A stretch of DNA of 64,000 nt from Hymenolepis diminuta. Taxonomy: Eukaryota; Platyhelminthes; Cestoda; Cyclophyllidea; Hymenolepididae. The notes beneath the pieces were generated by a model. The model was not told where the DNA came from and ran no database searches. It saw only the letters and a list, made by a program, of their open reading frames with translations. Both the position numbers and the translations under genes were made by a program. Positions 13,736-25,400 of the stretch are shown piece by piece; position 1 is the stretch's first letter; every line of letters starts with the position of its first letter. The stretch lies in the NCBI GenBank assembly GCA_900708905.1, contig CAADRB010000028.1, positions 1,722,221 through 1,786,220 on the forward strand, in the 5' to 3' direction.

Positions 13736-14100
13736 AGTTCTTTATTTAAGGTTGATTTAAAACAAAATTTGAGACATAATGTACTAACTTAAACTTCTCA
13801 ATGTCGGATACAACAACAGTGTAAAGAAGATATTGCTCATATAATGACTCTTAATTTTGCCCTGTTGAAAGTGTGCTCTTATATATAACTATTCCAAATT
13901 CAAGGCTGCACCGCAAAATGAACAGAAATTGTTTCCATGAATATAATCTTCAGAACTAAATCACAGCTAAAAAACAATGTCAGTAATTATTGAAGCCAGG
14001 AAGAGCTCTCTGTTTGATAAAGTAGAACAAAAGACATGCATCCTATAGTTAAATTTGAGTGCTCTTTACGTTCTTTAAATAAACAAGCGTGCTTAACTGA
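13736..14100. repeat. dispersed repeat family R1, copy 1
   Basis: This stretch aligns by eye, in the same orientation, with 55690-56115. Shared landmarks in order are: ATGTCGGAT.CAACA, then GTGAAGAAGA/GTAAAGAAGA, TATTCCAA.TTC, TTTCCATG.ATATAA, CTTCAGAAC.AAAT, GCATGCATCCTAT/ACATGCATCCTAT and TTTAAATAAA. Neither copy keeps a shared open frame, so the family is non-coding or fully decayed. Its class is unknown. Confidence 0.6.
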
Positions 14101-14104
14101 TTTT

Positions 14105-17100
14105 GGTAAAAGGCTACAGAATTTCAACCATGATGTCCTAAGTTCTCTAGAGTAATCTGGGTCTTCTGATCGTCATGTTAAAGCGAGGACGGCTGGTATT
14201 GACAGGTAATGCAATGTCAATTTTGATAAATATTCCAGTCTGATTTTTCTCAGTGATATCAGTAATATAACACTATTCTTAACTTTTCATTACATTCAAA
14301 TGATATAGGATTGGCACTACCATTGCATGAAATATTTTGTAATTATGAACGAGATAAATAAAATCTTTGAGTCAGTCTGATATTTTTTGGAATGCGCTTT
14401 AACAGAAGATTATGTTGCATTAATATTTTTTGAAAATGGCGCAGGACTATCAAAGACTGCTGCTTATCATATAATCTAACCTTTAAAACACAAATAAATC
14501 AATCCCTATTTAAAAATTACGATATGTGAGCTATATCCTAATAAAATAGGAATTATTTTATCTGTATGTCATTATTTCAACCACAAATTCTTCAAATTAG
14601 AATAATTTCGACATTTCTATCTGTTTGAAAAATGTTCATAGTAAAAATTTATTAAACAAATCGAAATATTTCGGATTCATGTAGAACTGTATTTTTAAAT
14701 AACCAATTAAATGCTTTCGACCAAATTATACTTTCTTCTGTAAGAAATGAGAATTGTATTGCTATATTTCTGAATTTCTGATCATCTTCTCAGATTCTGC
14801 CTGCCGCTCTGAACAATGATAGACAATATGTTGTACGTTATTAAATTATTGGTTCAAGTTAAACAAGAGATGTCAAAACACGAATCGATTTTTGTTTGAT
14901 CAAATCAACTTAATTATCGGTAACCATTTGACACAATTTAAAACTGACTGGTTAAAATAGATTTTGTCAAACGATGTTTATCGGGGAAAAAATGAAATGC
15001 GGGCAAAATTTATTTTCCTCCTAACTGAGTATCACGTGGTCGTTCATGTTGGTTTTCGTACGACATTGACTTAGTTAATGGATTGATTTTTGGAGAGAAG
15101 CCTTTAGAATAATAGCTTAGGAGAAAGGAGTCTGTTTTTTCCCCCGCTATTAAACACACTATATCTCCTTTCCTCTACCAGTCTTTACTACAAAACAGAA
15201 TAGCGAGATAATACGAAGCAGTGGCAATCAATGCTTGCTGTAGGCCAGGAATCCCGAAAGACGGAGAGTGGTGTGGGAATATGGAGATATTGGTAGCAAA
15301 TGATGCGTGGGCATCTTATTAAGCTTATGTAGTTCACACTAGGCAAAAAATTGGAGCCACTGTAAAAGCGATGATCAACTGTTAATTGTTGTGGCTGCTC
15401 AAAATTTGATTCTCGAGTTTTAGCCAGGGGGATAAATTGCTTTAATTAAATTGAATTTGTTCTCAAAACTGTCACATGCCACAGTTAAACAAGGGCGTTC
15501 TAAGCATCTGTACTACTGCTGAGTTTAATTTGGAAGTCACGAAGACTTCATTTGGTTGAGTAGATAGAAGAATCACAGTTATCACATTGAAACCTGAGGA
15601 GTTGGTAGGCAAATGTTTTTAAACTTCAGTTCAGCACTGTTGTGGTCGTGTGTGCAAGTAGCCGGATCAGTAAAATAATTGATGAGAGGGGCACAGAATA
15701 TTTAAATTAGAGAAATTATAGATAAATATAGAATGAGAAGCCTCTACAAGCCATGAAAACGTCAGGATTTTTATTAATTTTAGTCAAATCAAAACACTGT
15801 TGTTCATTTCTACATTACTTTATATAACAGCATCAAGTAATGAACATAAGAAAAAGTTATAAGAAGAGGTGTATTAAATATACAATATTTTAAATTTTTG
15901 GACAATTTGCCTGATTGTATTAAAACAATTTTCAAAATATATGCCACGCTAATGTTTATACCACCATGAGTTTACATTATCTATTTGGAAAACTTATTTG
16001 TCTATCGTTTGGTCTTATTAAAATAATCCGACGCAAATAAGCGTTTAGATCGCTACGCAAATACGTCCTTACCGCTGCTAATAATGTGCACTGCAGTTAT
16101 TTGTCATTGTCTAACTAGTTCTTGGTATTAGACATTTTATCTGAAGTTACTTAATTTGATAAAATACCAGGAATGCATTATGCAGTCGTGTCAAAGTGAG
16201 CCTGTCAAAATTTCTGATTATCATTAGTTTAACCATGAATGAAATGGAAGGCATATAATGACAGTGTGTTTGTCGTTCAGAGGTGTTTGATGGGTGTAAA
16301 AGTCAGTGGGTCAAAATAAATGACATTTATTTTAAAGATTAAACAAAGAACTTTCAGTATTCTAATGTTTTGAAAAGAATTTGTAGACCAAATGAAATAT
16401 TTAAATTAATTATACAATATTTTCAGGTTTATAATAATGAGTTGAAAACGTTTAGTTTTTAGAACGTTACTAACAACGTGTATTGCTCTTATATAATTTA
16501 CGAAATCTTACTTAGAGAGGTTTATTCAATACATATGCAAGAATAAAAACATTTCGTAAATTGCATTCGGCAAGACATTTCATTAAACAGGAAATGCAAT
16601 TTTGTGCAACCTCTCTGATTTCAATTTCAGGTTCCAAGGGGCTTATTACGCCAGGGGCTCAAACTTTAAGTCTCAATGAAATAAAATAAGGTTCCCTTTT
16701 TCTACACGCATGACGAAATATGGCTCACTATTAAACAGCTATAAACTTGCTTGTTTAAGTGAAATCGACAAAATTGTATGGTAGTTGCATGATGACAAAA
16801 TGAGGAAGATTTAGACATATCATTGCTCGTCCTGTAAGTTGGATGACTGACACTGTTGGTTGATCATAAAATTTGATTGTAATTGAATCTGTAGATCTAA
16901 AAATTACAGGAAACACTGAATAGCGCAAATATCTTCAATTTTACGAAAGTCTCATTCAAGTTACCTTTTTCAAGATTGGATTAAGTAGTTTAAAGTTATG
17001 TTCTTTATTCTATTTTAAAGGTAAAATTTGACGATCAGGAAAATGGATTATATAAATCCAACACTTTTACTTTAAATCGTTTTTTCATCAGTTATGAAGA

Positions 17101-17980
17101 CAGACTGGTGATTCTAAATAAACGATTTATTCGGCTTGATGTAAATATTATCTCAGTACAATAAAGGCAAATTTCTTTCCCTCTTTTACTCGAATTGTCT
17201 ATCTTCGTGAAGTTTGTTTACCACACTCTGCAAACAAGTATAGTAAAATATTTGCAATTAACATGATTTCGAGTCAGATTGTAGAATGAATTCGTCAAGA
17301 AGAAAAGAATTATTTAATTAAGCAATCACATAGAGCCTTTGTATAAAGAGCTAAGCTTGAATTCGCAATGCGGTCTCTGGATTTTTTTAGCACATCGGGA
17401 GAAATCCAGTGAAATCAATTAATTTTACATTCGACAAAGATAGTTTGCCCATTTTTTGGGTCGAAATCGTATATTATTTTGTTAACAACCTTGATTTAAT
17501 TTGGTGAGTACTGATAAAGCTAGTCAGTTTGCGTTCAGTCTGAAAAAGTTGCATTCATTGTTTTTCATATTTATATATTCCCAATAATAGCATATATTAT
17601 TTATTGGTGCTGTATTTTAAAATAAATTTCAACCGTGCATTACTAATATTACTAAGGTACATCAAAAACTCTATAAATTCAATCATGGAAAAGCATTTAA
17701 GTAAGGGGAATGATGAGAAATTTAATAAGTTATGCATAAGCGAAAGAGCAAAAAATAAGCGTTTAATACATTCAGTATATCATAAGTTTTTCTATACTTC
17801 ACGTGGAAAGCATCGAGTTGTTCATATTTTCAAAATGGAGAGAATTTAAATTTTTTATTGTTATATCTAATCTTTATCTTTTGAATTCCTACTTCATACA
17901 TGAAAATATGTCAACTCTACTCAGAGATCGATTATTTTCCTATTCAAGATAGTTATAATAATGAATAAAAGCCAGTTCAG
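14105..17980. other. non-coding; GC-richer patch at about 15.0-15.66 kb
   Basis: Mostly AT-rich filler. The part from about 15000 to 15660 is clearly richer in G+C and may be a decayed mobile element, but no terminal repeats, coding motif or partner copy were seen. The 81-codon frame at 17604-17849 is Lys-rich and shows no domain. Confidence 0.4.
16632..16691 (+). other. candidate short terminal exon (speculative)
   Basis: A good acceptor (CTCTCTGATTTCAATTTCAG, ending about 16631) is followed by about 19 open codons ending in TAA, with ATAAAATAA overlapping the stop. The encoded tail reads SKGLITPGAQTLSLNEIK. The local sequence is richer in G+C than its flanks. There is no homology to support it, and chance is quite possible. 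Confidence 0.15.
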
Positions 17981-17984
17981 GAAA

Positions 17985-18178
17985 GCGTTTTCCCCGGCTC
18001 ATCTTGGGTAGAGAGTAGCATCATGGAGATCCTGGTGAAAGATTCGAATTCTGCCAATCTCTATAGTCAGATATGATTGGCGCGTTTTGTCATCGTACTC
18101 ACTGGGTGTACACCAGAGGGAATCAAATCCGTGATCTCTGACATGGTGGACATCCCCGATAACCAACGCGTCACTGAC
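17985..18178 (-). mobile_element. tRNA-derived SINE, copy 1 (minus)
   Basis: Read on the minus strand, the element starts near 18178 with a worn tRNA-like head (GTGACGCGTTGGTTATCGGG..., B-box-like GGATTTGATTCCC). It continues with the conserved ACCCAGTGAGTA and ends with TTTCACCAGGATCTCCATGA and CTACCCAAGATGAGC. The same ordered landmarks occur at 20320-20522 (minus) and 60886-61071 (plus). A second TTCGAATC-like box lies in the body (GAATTCGAATCTTTCACC). No long poly(A) tail is visible. Confidence 0.7.
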
Positions 18179-18179
18179 A

Positions 18180-20319
18180 CATTACTTTCTTTCATATTAT
18201 TTTCCTATATACTTTATAGAACGAATTAACTTAAAACCTCAAACACAAAATATTATCATCCTCCTAATTTACTTATTACGTTTCATAAAAAGAACGGAGA
18301 TAAAAAATAATTGAAGGTTTTTAAGTTATGAATTTATGAACACTTTATGCCAAAGACTATAACTATAAGCAAAATTTTCAGAAATTATTTTTGCTAGTAG
18401 TTGCCAATGACCAAACACAAAATGAAACATTGCGTTAATTGTAAGTATATCTCTTGGGATTTCCGAATAAACCTACATTGTCATAGGTAGCATATATTAC
18501 AGTAATTTGATATAACTTATTTGCCTCCCTGTAATGTATACTAGATTTAAATATTTGTACAGTGAAACATGGAAAATGAAGTAAAGCAGTTCGACAAATT
18601 TACACGTTAAGTGATGTATTTGAAATAAAATCCAATTTGTTACAACATTCGTAATACTCGAGCGACTATTTGCCTCTCAACAAAATGACTACAAAAGCAA
18701 GAATTTTTTCCACAATTTCCCTATTTTGAGCTCAACGGAAATATATTTTTTCGAATGCTACACTTATCAATAAGACTAATATTCAGAAAGATAAATTCTA
18801 AATTTTCCGCCTCCGTTTTTGGAGCAGTTGGTGTTTTTCATATACTTTTACTATTTAAAGAATAAGAGCAAAAATGATCTGTCTTAAAGAATAAAATAAG
18901 CATTTATTGTTTACCATCCAAAATAATTCAAAAATGCATAAAAATAGCTCAAAACACTTTCCTAAAACGATTGACTTGTATAGATAAAATTCAGGTTTGA
19001 ACAAACATGCCACAAAAATAAAATGTAGAAGTGGAGCGTTGGCTAAAATAGGGGAGATGGGATTGTTTCTTTCCGGTTCTAGTGAAGAAATTGCAAATTA
19101 CAAGTTACCTAGACAGAAGAGCTTTAAAATATCTACTTCAACCACCACATTTATTCAAAATGTGAAAATCAAGAAAAAACTTTAATTAATACTCTACATT
19201 GACGTGTAACTTAAGCAAAAATTGTTATGCTTGACCAAATTCACTATTTTAATCACATTCATGCTCGCTCAGTATTTACTTTATTATTAAAATTAAACTC
19301 ATCCAAAAGTAACTTTAGTATTTAAAATGGCGTAATTTTACTTCCTTTACATAGTTTTAGTTGATGTCATAAAAACATATGTCAAATAAAACTTCCAGAA
19401 GTAACTATTTAACTTATGAGGAAGCTTTTTATTTCAGTTATAAAAACAAGCCATTTTATAGATGATAAAAATTCGATTCCATTAAAATTCTACAAATTCT
19501 TACAAAAGAAATAGCTCATTTATCCATCATTAGTAAATTCAAAAATATTTAAGGCTTTATTTGCCCTTCTCGTTTTATTTCATTATGGTCAAGTGTCAAT
19601 CTATTGAATTTCAATCGATTTTTCATTCATCTCCAAAAAAATTTAATCTTGTATGTATTCATATAAAACTATTAAGCTATTGTTTTATATCCCCCATAAG
19701 GTTTGTGCCATTTAATTTTGTGCCAGATATCAAAAGCCTATATTTCGCTCATGAAGACTGAGGACATATATATATATATATATCATCGCAGACAACAATA
19801 GGATGACATTAAATCGATTAATCTATAACGTAGTTTTACTCTCCTACTAATCTGCAATAATTTATTCGTATATTCGTTAAGCATTATTAGCAGATATGAA
19901 AAAAAGTAAAGAAAAAGCGTTACTGAATGTAAATTTATTGTTAAGATAAATAATTAGGTGTACCTTATGGAGAAATGTAACAAATCTCCTTTTTTCTAAT
20001 TTAAGAGTCAAAATTTCTTCAGTAGTATGCTTCTATATGCAATTTTGTTTAAAAGGAATTTTAATTCCTAGATTTCGAGGAATGTGAATTTAGTTTGTTT
20101 TAAATCGTAAAATTTTAAATTAAGTCATCAAATTGAAATTGTTGTTGAGTCTCTGAAATAAATGCTCAAGTCAAGAAATAAATTTCTTGAAAACTTGGAC
20201 AATAGTAATTTGTTGGAAAAATAAATTGAAATATCTGCATTAAAGAGAAATAGAAAAATTACATTGAATTATAAATTTAAAACGATCTCAGTAGCGCTAC
20301 TAACTAAGATTTAATTTCC
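18180..20319. other. non-coding spacer between two SINE copies
   Basis: AT-rich, with no recognisable coding sequence. The 62- and 66-codon frames at 18997-19185 and 19561-19761 lack any motif. It holds an (AT)n run at 19766-19783. Confidence 0.45.
19766..19783. repeat. (AT)n microsatellite
   Basis: Uninterrupted ATATAT run of 18 bases. Confidence 0.9.
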
Positions 20320-20522
20320 AAGTCCATCCAACGCTTGTCTTGGATAGAGAGTGACATCACGGAGACTCCATGGTGAGAGATCCGAATTCTGCTACACTCT
20401 ATATTAGCCACATTCAGCCATTGCAGTTGAACGTTTCACCCACTGGATGTGTATTGATGGACATCTAGCCCATGGCCTTTGACGTGGATAATACAAATGA
20501 TGAACAATACGTCACTAATTGA
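20320..20522 (-). mobile_element. tRNA-derived SINE, copy 2 (minus)
   Basis: On the minus strand it runs from an AGTGACGTATTG head (about 20520) through a decayed B-box region, ATCCAGTGGGTGAAACG, and GAATTCGGATCTCTCACCATGG. It then has AGTCTCCGTGATGTCACTCTC and TATCCAAGACAAGCGTTGGA at the 3' end. This copy keeps the 3' body best. Together with copy 1 it shows that the plus-strand copy at 60.9 kb lacks about 20 bases between CACCATGGA and CAAGATGAGC. Confidence 0.7.
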
Positions 20523-23500
20523 GACGTAGAAATTTCCAAATAAAATCAAATTAAGAATGTGATCGGCTAGTAAACACTTAAGCAGTTGATTTTAAATGAC
20601 TGACACAAAGTTAGAAATAATGAACAATAATTTGGTGTGTCATTCATAAAAATGCACCTAGCAATGTTATTTGTCTTCTTTATTGAGATTTTCCTGCAGT
20701 AGTCTAGTCTCCATCTGGAAATTAAATCAGATTATTTGTTTGAGAGAAACGTATTTTTGCCAGTTTACTTTAAAATTTAGGAGCTCAACAAGTAGGTGCA
20801 CATTATCAAGTTTAGCATAACATGAGCGAAGAGGTTAGCATCATTCGGACGTTATTGGTTTGCTATACTAGAAGTTGTCATCCGGTTGTGAAATTGTTTA
20901 GATGCTGACTATAAAATTTCACTCTTCCGGCTCTATAAAGTAGTTTTCAATTCTATCCTTTTTATTAAAGCAAATAATTCAAAAAAGGAAGGAATAAAAA
21001 TATGCTGAGAGTGACAAAATTATTAAATAGTTGTAATTAGTAAATAGTTGAGTTGTAAAATGTGTCCAAGACTGGAAGTTCAAGTCCCAAAATTTAAACA
21101 TCATGATTCGACATCTGAATTGCACCAAATGCATGTGTCTGCAGTGTTTAGTACGTTCTGATCATATTTACTCACGATGTTTGGTCTTGACAATTCAATT
21201 CATTTTTTCCAAATAATGGAGGAGGCAAAATATTCATACATACAGTTCATCAGCTGACAGTCCTAAAACAAAGGTAATGAAATACTCAAACATGTTGCAT
21301 CATAAGAGTTCCATATGTTGTGTTTCTTCAAGGTGAACAACTTAATAACTTTTTACCAGCGTTAATACTTTAATAAACAAATTTTAAACATTTCTCTTTC
21401 ATGCGTCCATTGGTTTGCTTTCAATGGCTATTTTTGTGTGATCTATGTTGCGAAGCATCTGTTTCAGTAAGCATAAATATTTAATATCCTTACAACAATT
21501 TGTATTCATTGTAAGAATTTATTTATAAACTTTCGATAAAATTGTTTGCAAACAATTTAAATGTTATTTCGGGTAAATAATCATTAAGAATATCAGTCCA
21601 CATTGTAACTTATGCAGTGCTATTCCATCGGAGAAATGAATAAGAAAAAGGGAGCAAGATTTTCAGTTTTGAAATGTAATCTTTAATATAAATGAATATC
21701 TAAATCATTCTAAGCAAAATCAATGCTTCCCGCAATTTTAAGGTTCGTATTTAACTTTTAATAAGATACATGCATTGTACTCTTGTATTTAATAGCGTTC
21801 ATACAAAGTGTCAAGTTATCTAAATTCCGTAAGACAGTATTTCGTCTTTAGGAAAATTGCAGTGTTTTGTGTCAGTTATGTTAAGTAAGATGACAAATTT
21901 AAAATGTTTAGCATTGCTCCTATATCTTCCGTTTTCAGTTGTCATGGAACGTGACTGACATCAAGCACACTCAATCACTTATCATTTGCCTTTCTCCCAG
22001 TTACAGCAAGCCAATTCATATCAATTTGAGTATTGTTTTCGAGCATTTGTTTGAATTGAATTGTTTTTTTTAAATTCCAAATAGGTTAGTATTCTGCATC
22101 TTATCGAAAAAAACAGGCGAAGTATATTTCTAGAAGCCGTAAATGAAATGCATAAAATACCTAATAAAGTTTTATATCTTCTTTATTATTTCCTAATATT
22201 TCTTTAATTTCTACAACGTGAGTTTTTAATCTATTCTTGTAATTTTGCGATTTTATAGTAAGATGGAAAATTAAAAATGTTTGTTTTATATCATCCTTTT
22301 TCTCCTCATTAAAATGAATGCGCTTATTTATAAATGCGCATGTTTCATTCATGCTTAAAAAGCACGGCAGATTGTGAACAGACATAAATCACCAAAAAAT
22401 ATTTATGATTTGAATTTTACGTATGAGAAGATTGATGGAATTAATATTATATTGATTTATATTTATTGTTATTTTTACCTAAAATTAAAATTAATACAAG
22501 TAAATCACAAATTAAATCAAATTAAAGGCCTGTAATTGCAATTAATAAAACTCAAACTGTGTATAAATGGGTCATTATTTGAAATCCGTGGTGTGCCCTC
22601 ATAATGATCCACAAGCAATTTATTCCGTCAAGAGACTTGACAAAATCAAGTGTTGGGTAAGGACGAATATAGTGTCTACTCAATGTGCATGGCAATCATA
22701 CGTTGAAGTAATGGTATTTTAATATATAATATGATCCACCATCAATTAAAGACAGTTGCTATATCTTGTAATGCATATCATTAAACTTTCAATGACTTTG
22801 AATTTCGTTGTAAATAAGTTCCCAATGCACTGATTTATCTTAATTCGAACTCATAAACTGACAATTTAAGCAATTGTTATTAGGTTTCTACATGCTCTAC
22901 TCAGTTAAGATATAGGATGAGATAAGCATTTCAGATAAGTACTCAGTAAAATCTGAGGACCCATCAAAACTTTTATTTTATTGGATTTAAGTACAATATG
23001 TCAAATCAAAGAATAGTAAATAGAAAGCAATATATAATGAATGAAATAATTAAAGTCCTCTATATCGTAACACAATGTAGAGCTCAAATATATTGCCTAG
23101 TATACTTTAGTACCATGGACAAATCCTATGCATAAGTTGAGATTATCAGCATTCGAAAGCCTCAGATTTTTTAGTCTAATAAGGAAAGAGGTCAAAGGAG
23201 CAAGCACTGAAATCAGAGTATTAAAGACCTTACTTTAACGCATAGAAGGAGTGAAATATCCATAGCCCCATAAATATTATTACCTACTAAGTATCATATT
23301 AATGTTTCGTAAATATGTATAACTTCAAATATTATGTAAGCGAATAGAAAGGAAGTTAGAACAGAAAGATATCGTTCTTGAAAAAATATGTATATTTCCG
23401 GGGCTGCAATTACGATTTTCACCTCTTTATCCAAAACATTTTCAGTATACGTGGAGAATTCATCTCTCTTGATGAATAATTTCATGATTTTCATAAACGA

Positions 23501-24035
23501 GGACTGAAATTCTCTCGCGGTTTCATGGTTGCACATTTTATTAGCCAGCTTTGTTATCTGATGTCAGAAGAAAGCCAACATCTAAAATTACGCTGACTTA
23601 ATAAATGGCGATTGCACCACCCACCAGTTGCATCTTATTACAGCATTTAGAAGGCATAAACTAATATTTGCAACTTTGAAAAGAGTAAAAATATTTAACT
23701 TACGAGAGTAGAAAACACATAAAATAAAGCCGTTTATCTCATTAGTCTTTCCACTGACGGACAAATTCAGAAATAATAAGCCTTTTAAGCAGAAGGCGGC
23801 TTTTCAAAAATATTCACGTGCAGTATTTGCCAAAGATAGAGCATGACATTGGTTTAGTTAGTCTTCAAAATGGTTGAAAGAAACAGAACAAATGCTAATT
23901 TGAATGCAAAATTCGTTCATTATATTTTTATAATTTACTGAAAATGTTAAACGCGTGAAACTCCATATGAATTCTTTAATTACATTATTTGAATTCTAAT
24001 GTACGATACTTTAGACCGGAAAAAATTATTTTCCA
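20523..24035. other. non-coding, nothing recognised
   Basis: AT-rich sequence. The minus-strand frames at 22161-22385 and 23294-23536 show no domain, signal or splice context and are treated as chance. Confidence 0.45.
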
Positions 24036-24039
24036 TTCT

Positions 24040-24310
24040 CTATCAAGCCTTTACAACAATTAAGAGTAAAAGTATAAATAAAAGATTTTTATGTGACAGA
24101 AAAATGAGTTAAGCAATCAAAAAACGGAAACGGAAACCACAAAAAGGGCAAATGTTTCTTTCACAGATCCATAAATCATTATCAAGTGCAAAATTTTGTT
24201 ACTTTGAATAGATGCACTGCTAAATAAAAGTTATCATTAAACGATTATTTAATTTTCGAGTGAATTTCATTGCAAAAACACAGCTGTGTCAGGCAAGCAT
24301 CATATTTTAT
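24040..24310. repeat. local duplication, left copy
   Basis: It aligns with 25140-25400 in the same orientation. Shared landmarks are ACGGAAACGGAAA (exact), TATAAATCATTAT/CATAAATCATTAT, AATTTTG..A.TTTGAA, and GTGAATTT/ATGAATTT. The copies are about 1.1 kb apart, strongly diverged and non-coding. Confidence 0.45.
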
Positions 24311-25139
24311 CAGACTATTTATAAAGGTTTTCAATCATTAGTCTATACGATTAATTTGTAATACAGTATTGACAGATATCTTAAATTAAATATAAAAATT
24401 TTTCTTTTGAAAAATACAATACAATACAAAATAAAACAGACAAGTACATATTTTAGAGAAGTACTAAATAAGACTGGGACTTTGGGAACTCTGTCAGCTT
24501 AAAGTGATCTCGTACTGATAGACCGTGATTGAAATGAAGAAATTGGGTAAGCGTGCACTTTTCTGTTTGTTTGCTGATTAATGCAAGCCTTCTTATGATA
24601 TCTCCCTATTTAAGGTTGTTCTCTGAAATACAGAAGTGAAATACTAAATTTAACTAAAAATGGCCTTATGAATAAATGACATGACGATTTACAAGCCTGT
24701 TTTTCCAGTCAACAAATGTTGGTAGCTATGCAGCCATTTGTTCAATTCGTTTCAAAGACCCGATCAATAAATAGGTTTAAAAATTATTATAGGTATGAAA
24801 ACAAAAAATATTTTCAATTTCACCTTTAACTCTTTTCCTATTATTATTTGTGCTATATAAAATGTATACGGTGCACGAGAACAGTATTTGGATCTTTAGT
24901 TTCCTATTCAATATTTTGACTTTTTGGATTAATGTGCTTTCAAGCATAATTTGGAATCGACAAGGAAGTATAAACCAGAAGGCTGCAATACGATGTTCAC
25001 AGATTTCTGCGAGAAAAAATCAAGAAACCTGCACTCTTCTACACCTATCCCTCTTTTTGTTTTTATGAAGTGTAATATTAAGTAGGGTTCATAATATTTA
25101 CTTGATCACGTGTCAGCAAATGAACAAATACAACCCTTG

Positions 25140-25400
25140 AAAAGACTTCTTTTGCTGAGAGGAAAATAATTAAGTACAATTTCTATATTAAAAGACGGAA
25201 ACGGAAATCATATAAATATATTTTTCTTTGTAAACTATAAATCATTATTTATAATTTTGAAATTTTAAAATTATCACGGAAAATCAAATAATATAAAATG
25301 TAAATTACCCAATAGGAAAGTCATTTTAAACTATAGATTTGCCGGATGAATTTAAACTTTAGCGTTGTACACCAGTTCGAAGAAGACATAGTTAATAATT
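25140..25400. repeat. local duplication, right copy
   Basis: Partner of 24040-24310, anchored on GACGGAAACGGAAAT near 25194. The spacer between the copies has no feature; the 72-codon frame at 24850-25068 shows no family motif. Confidence 0.45.
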
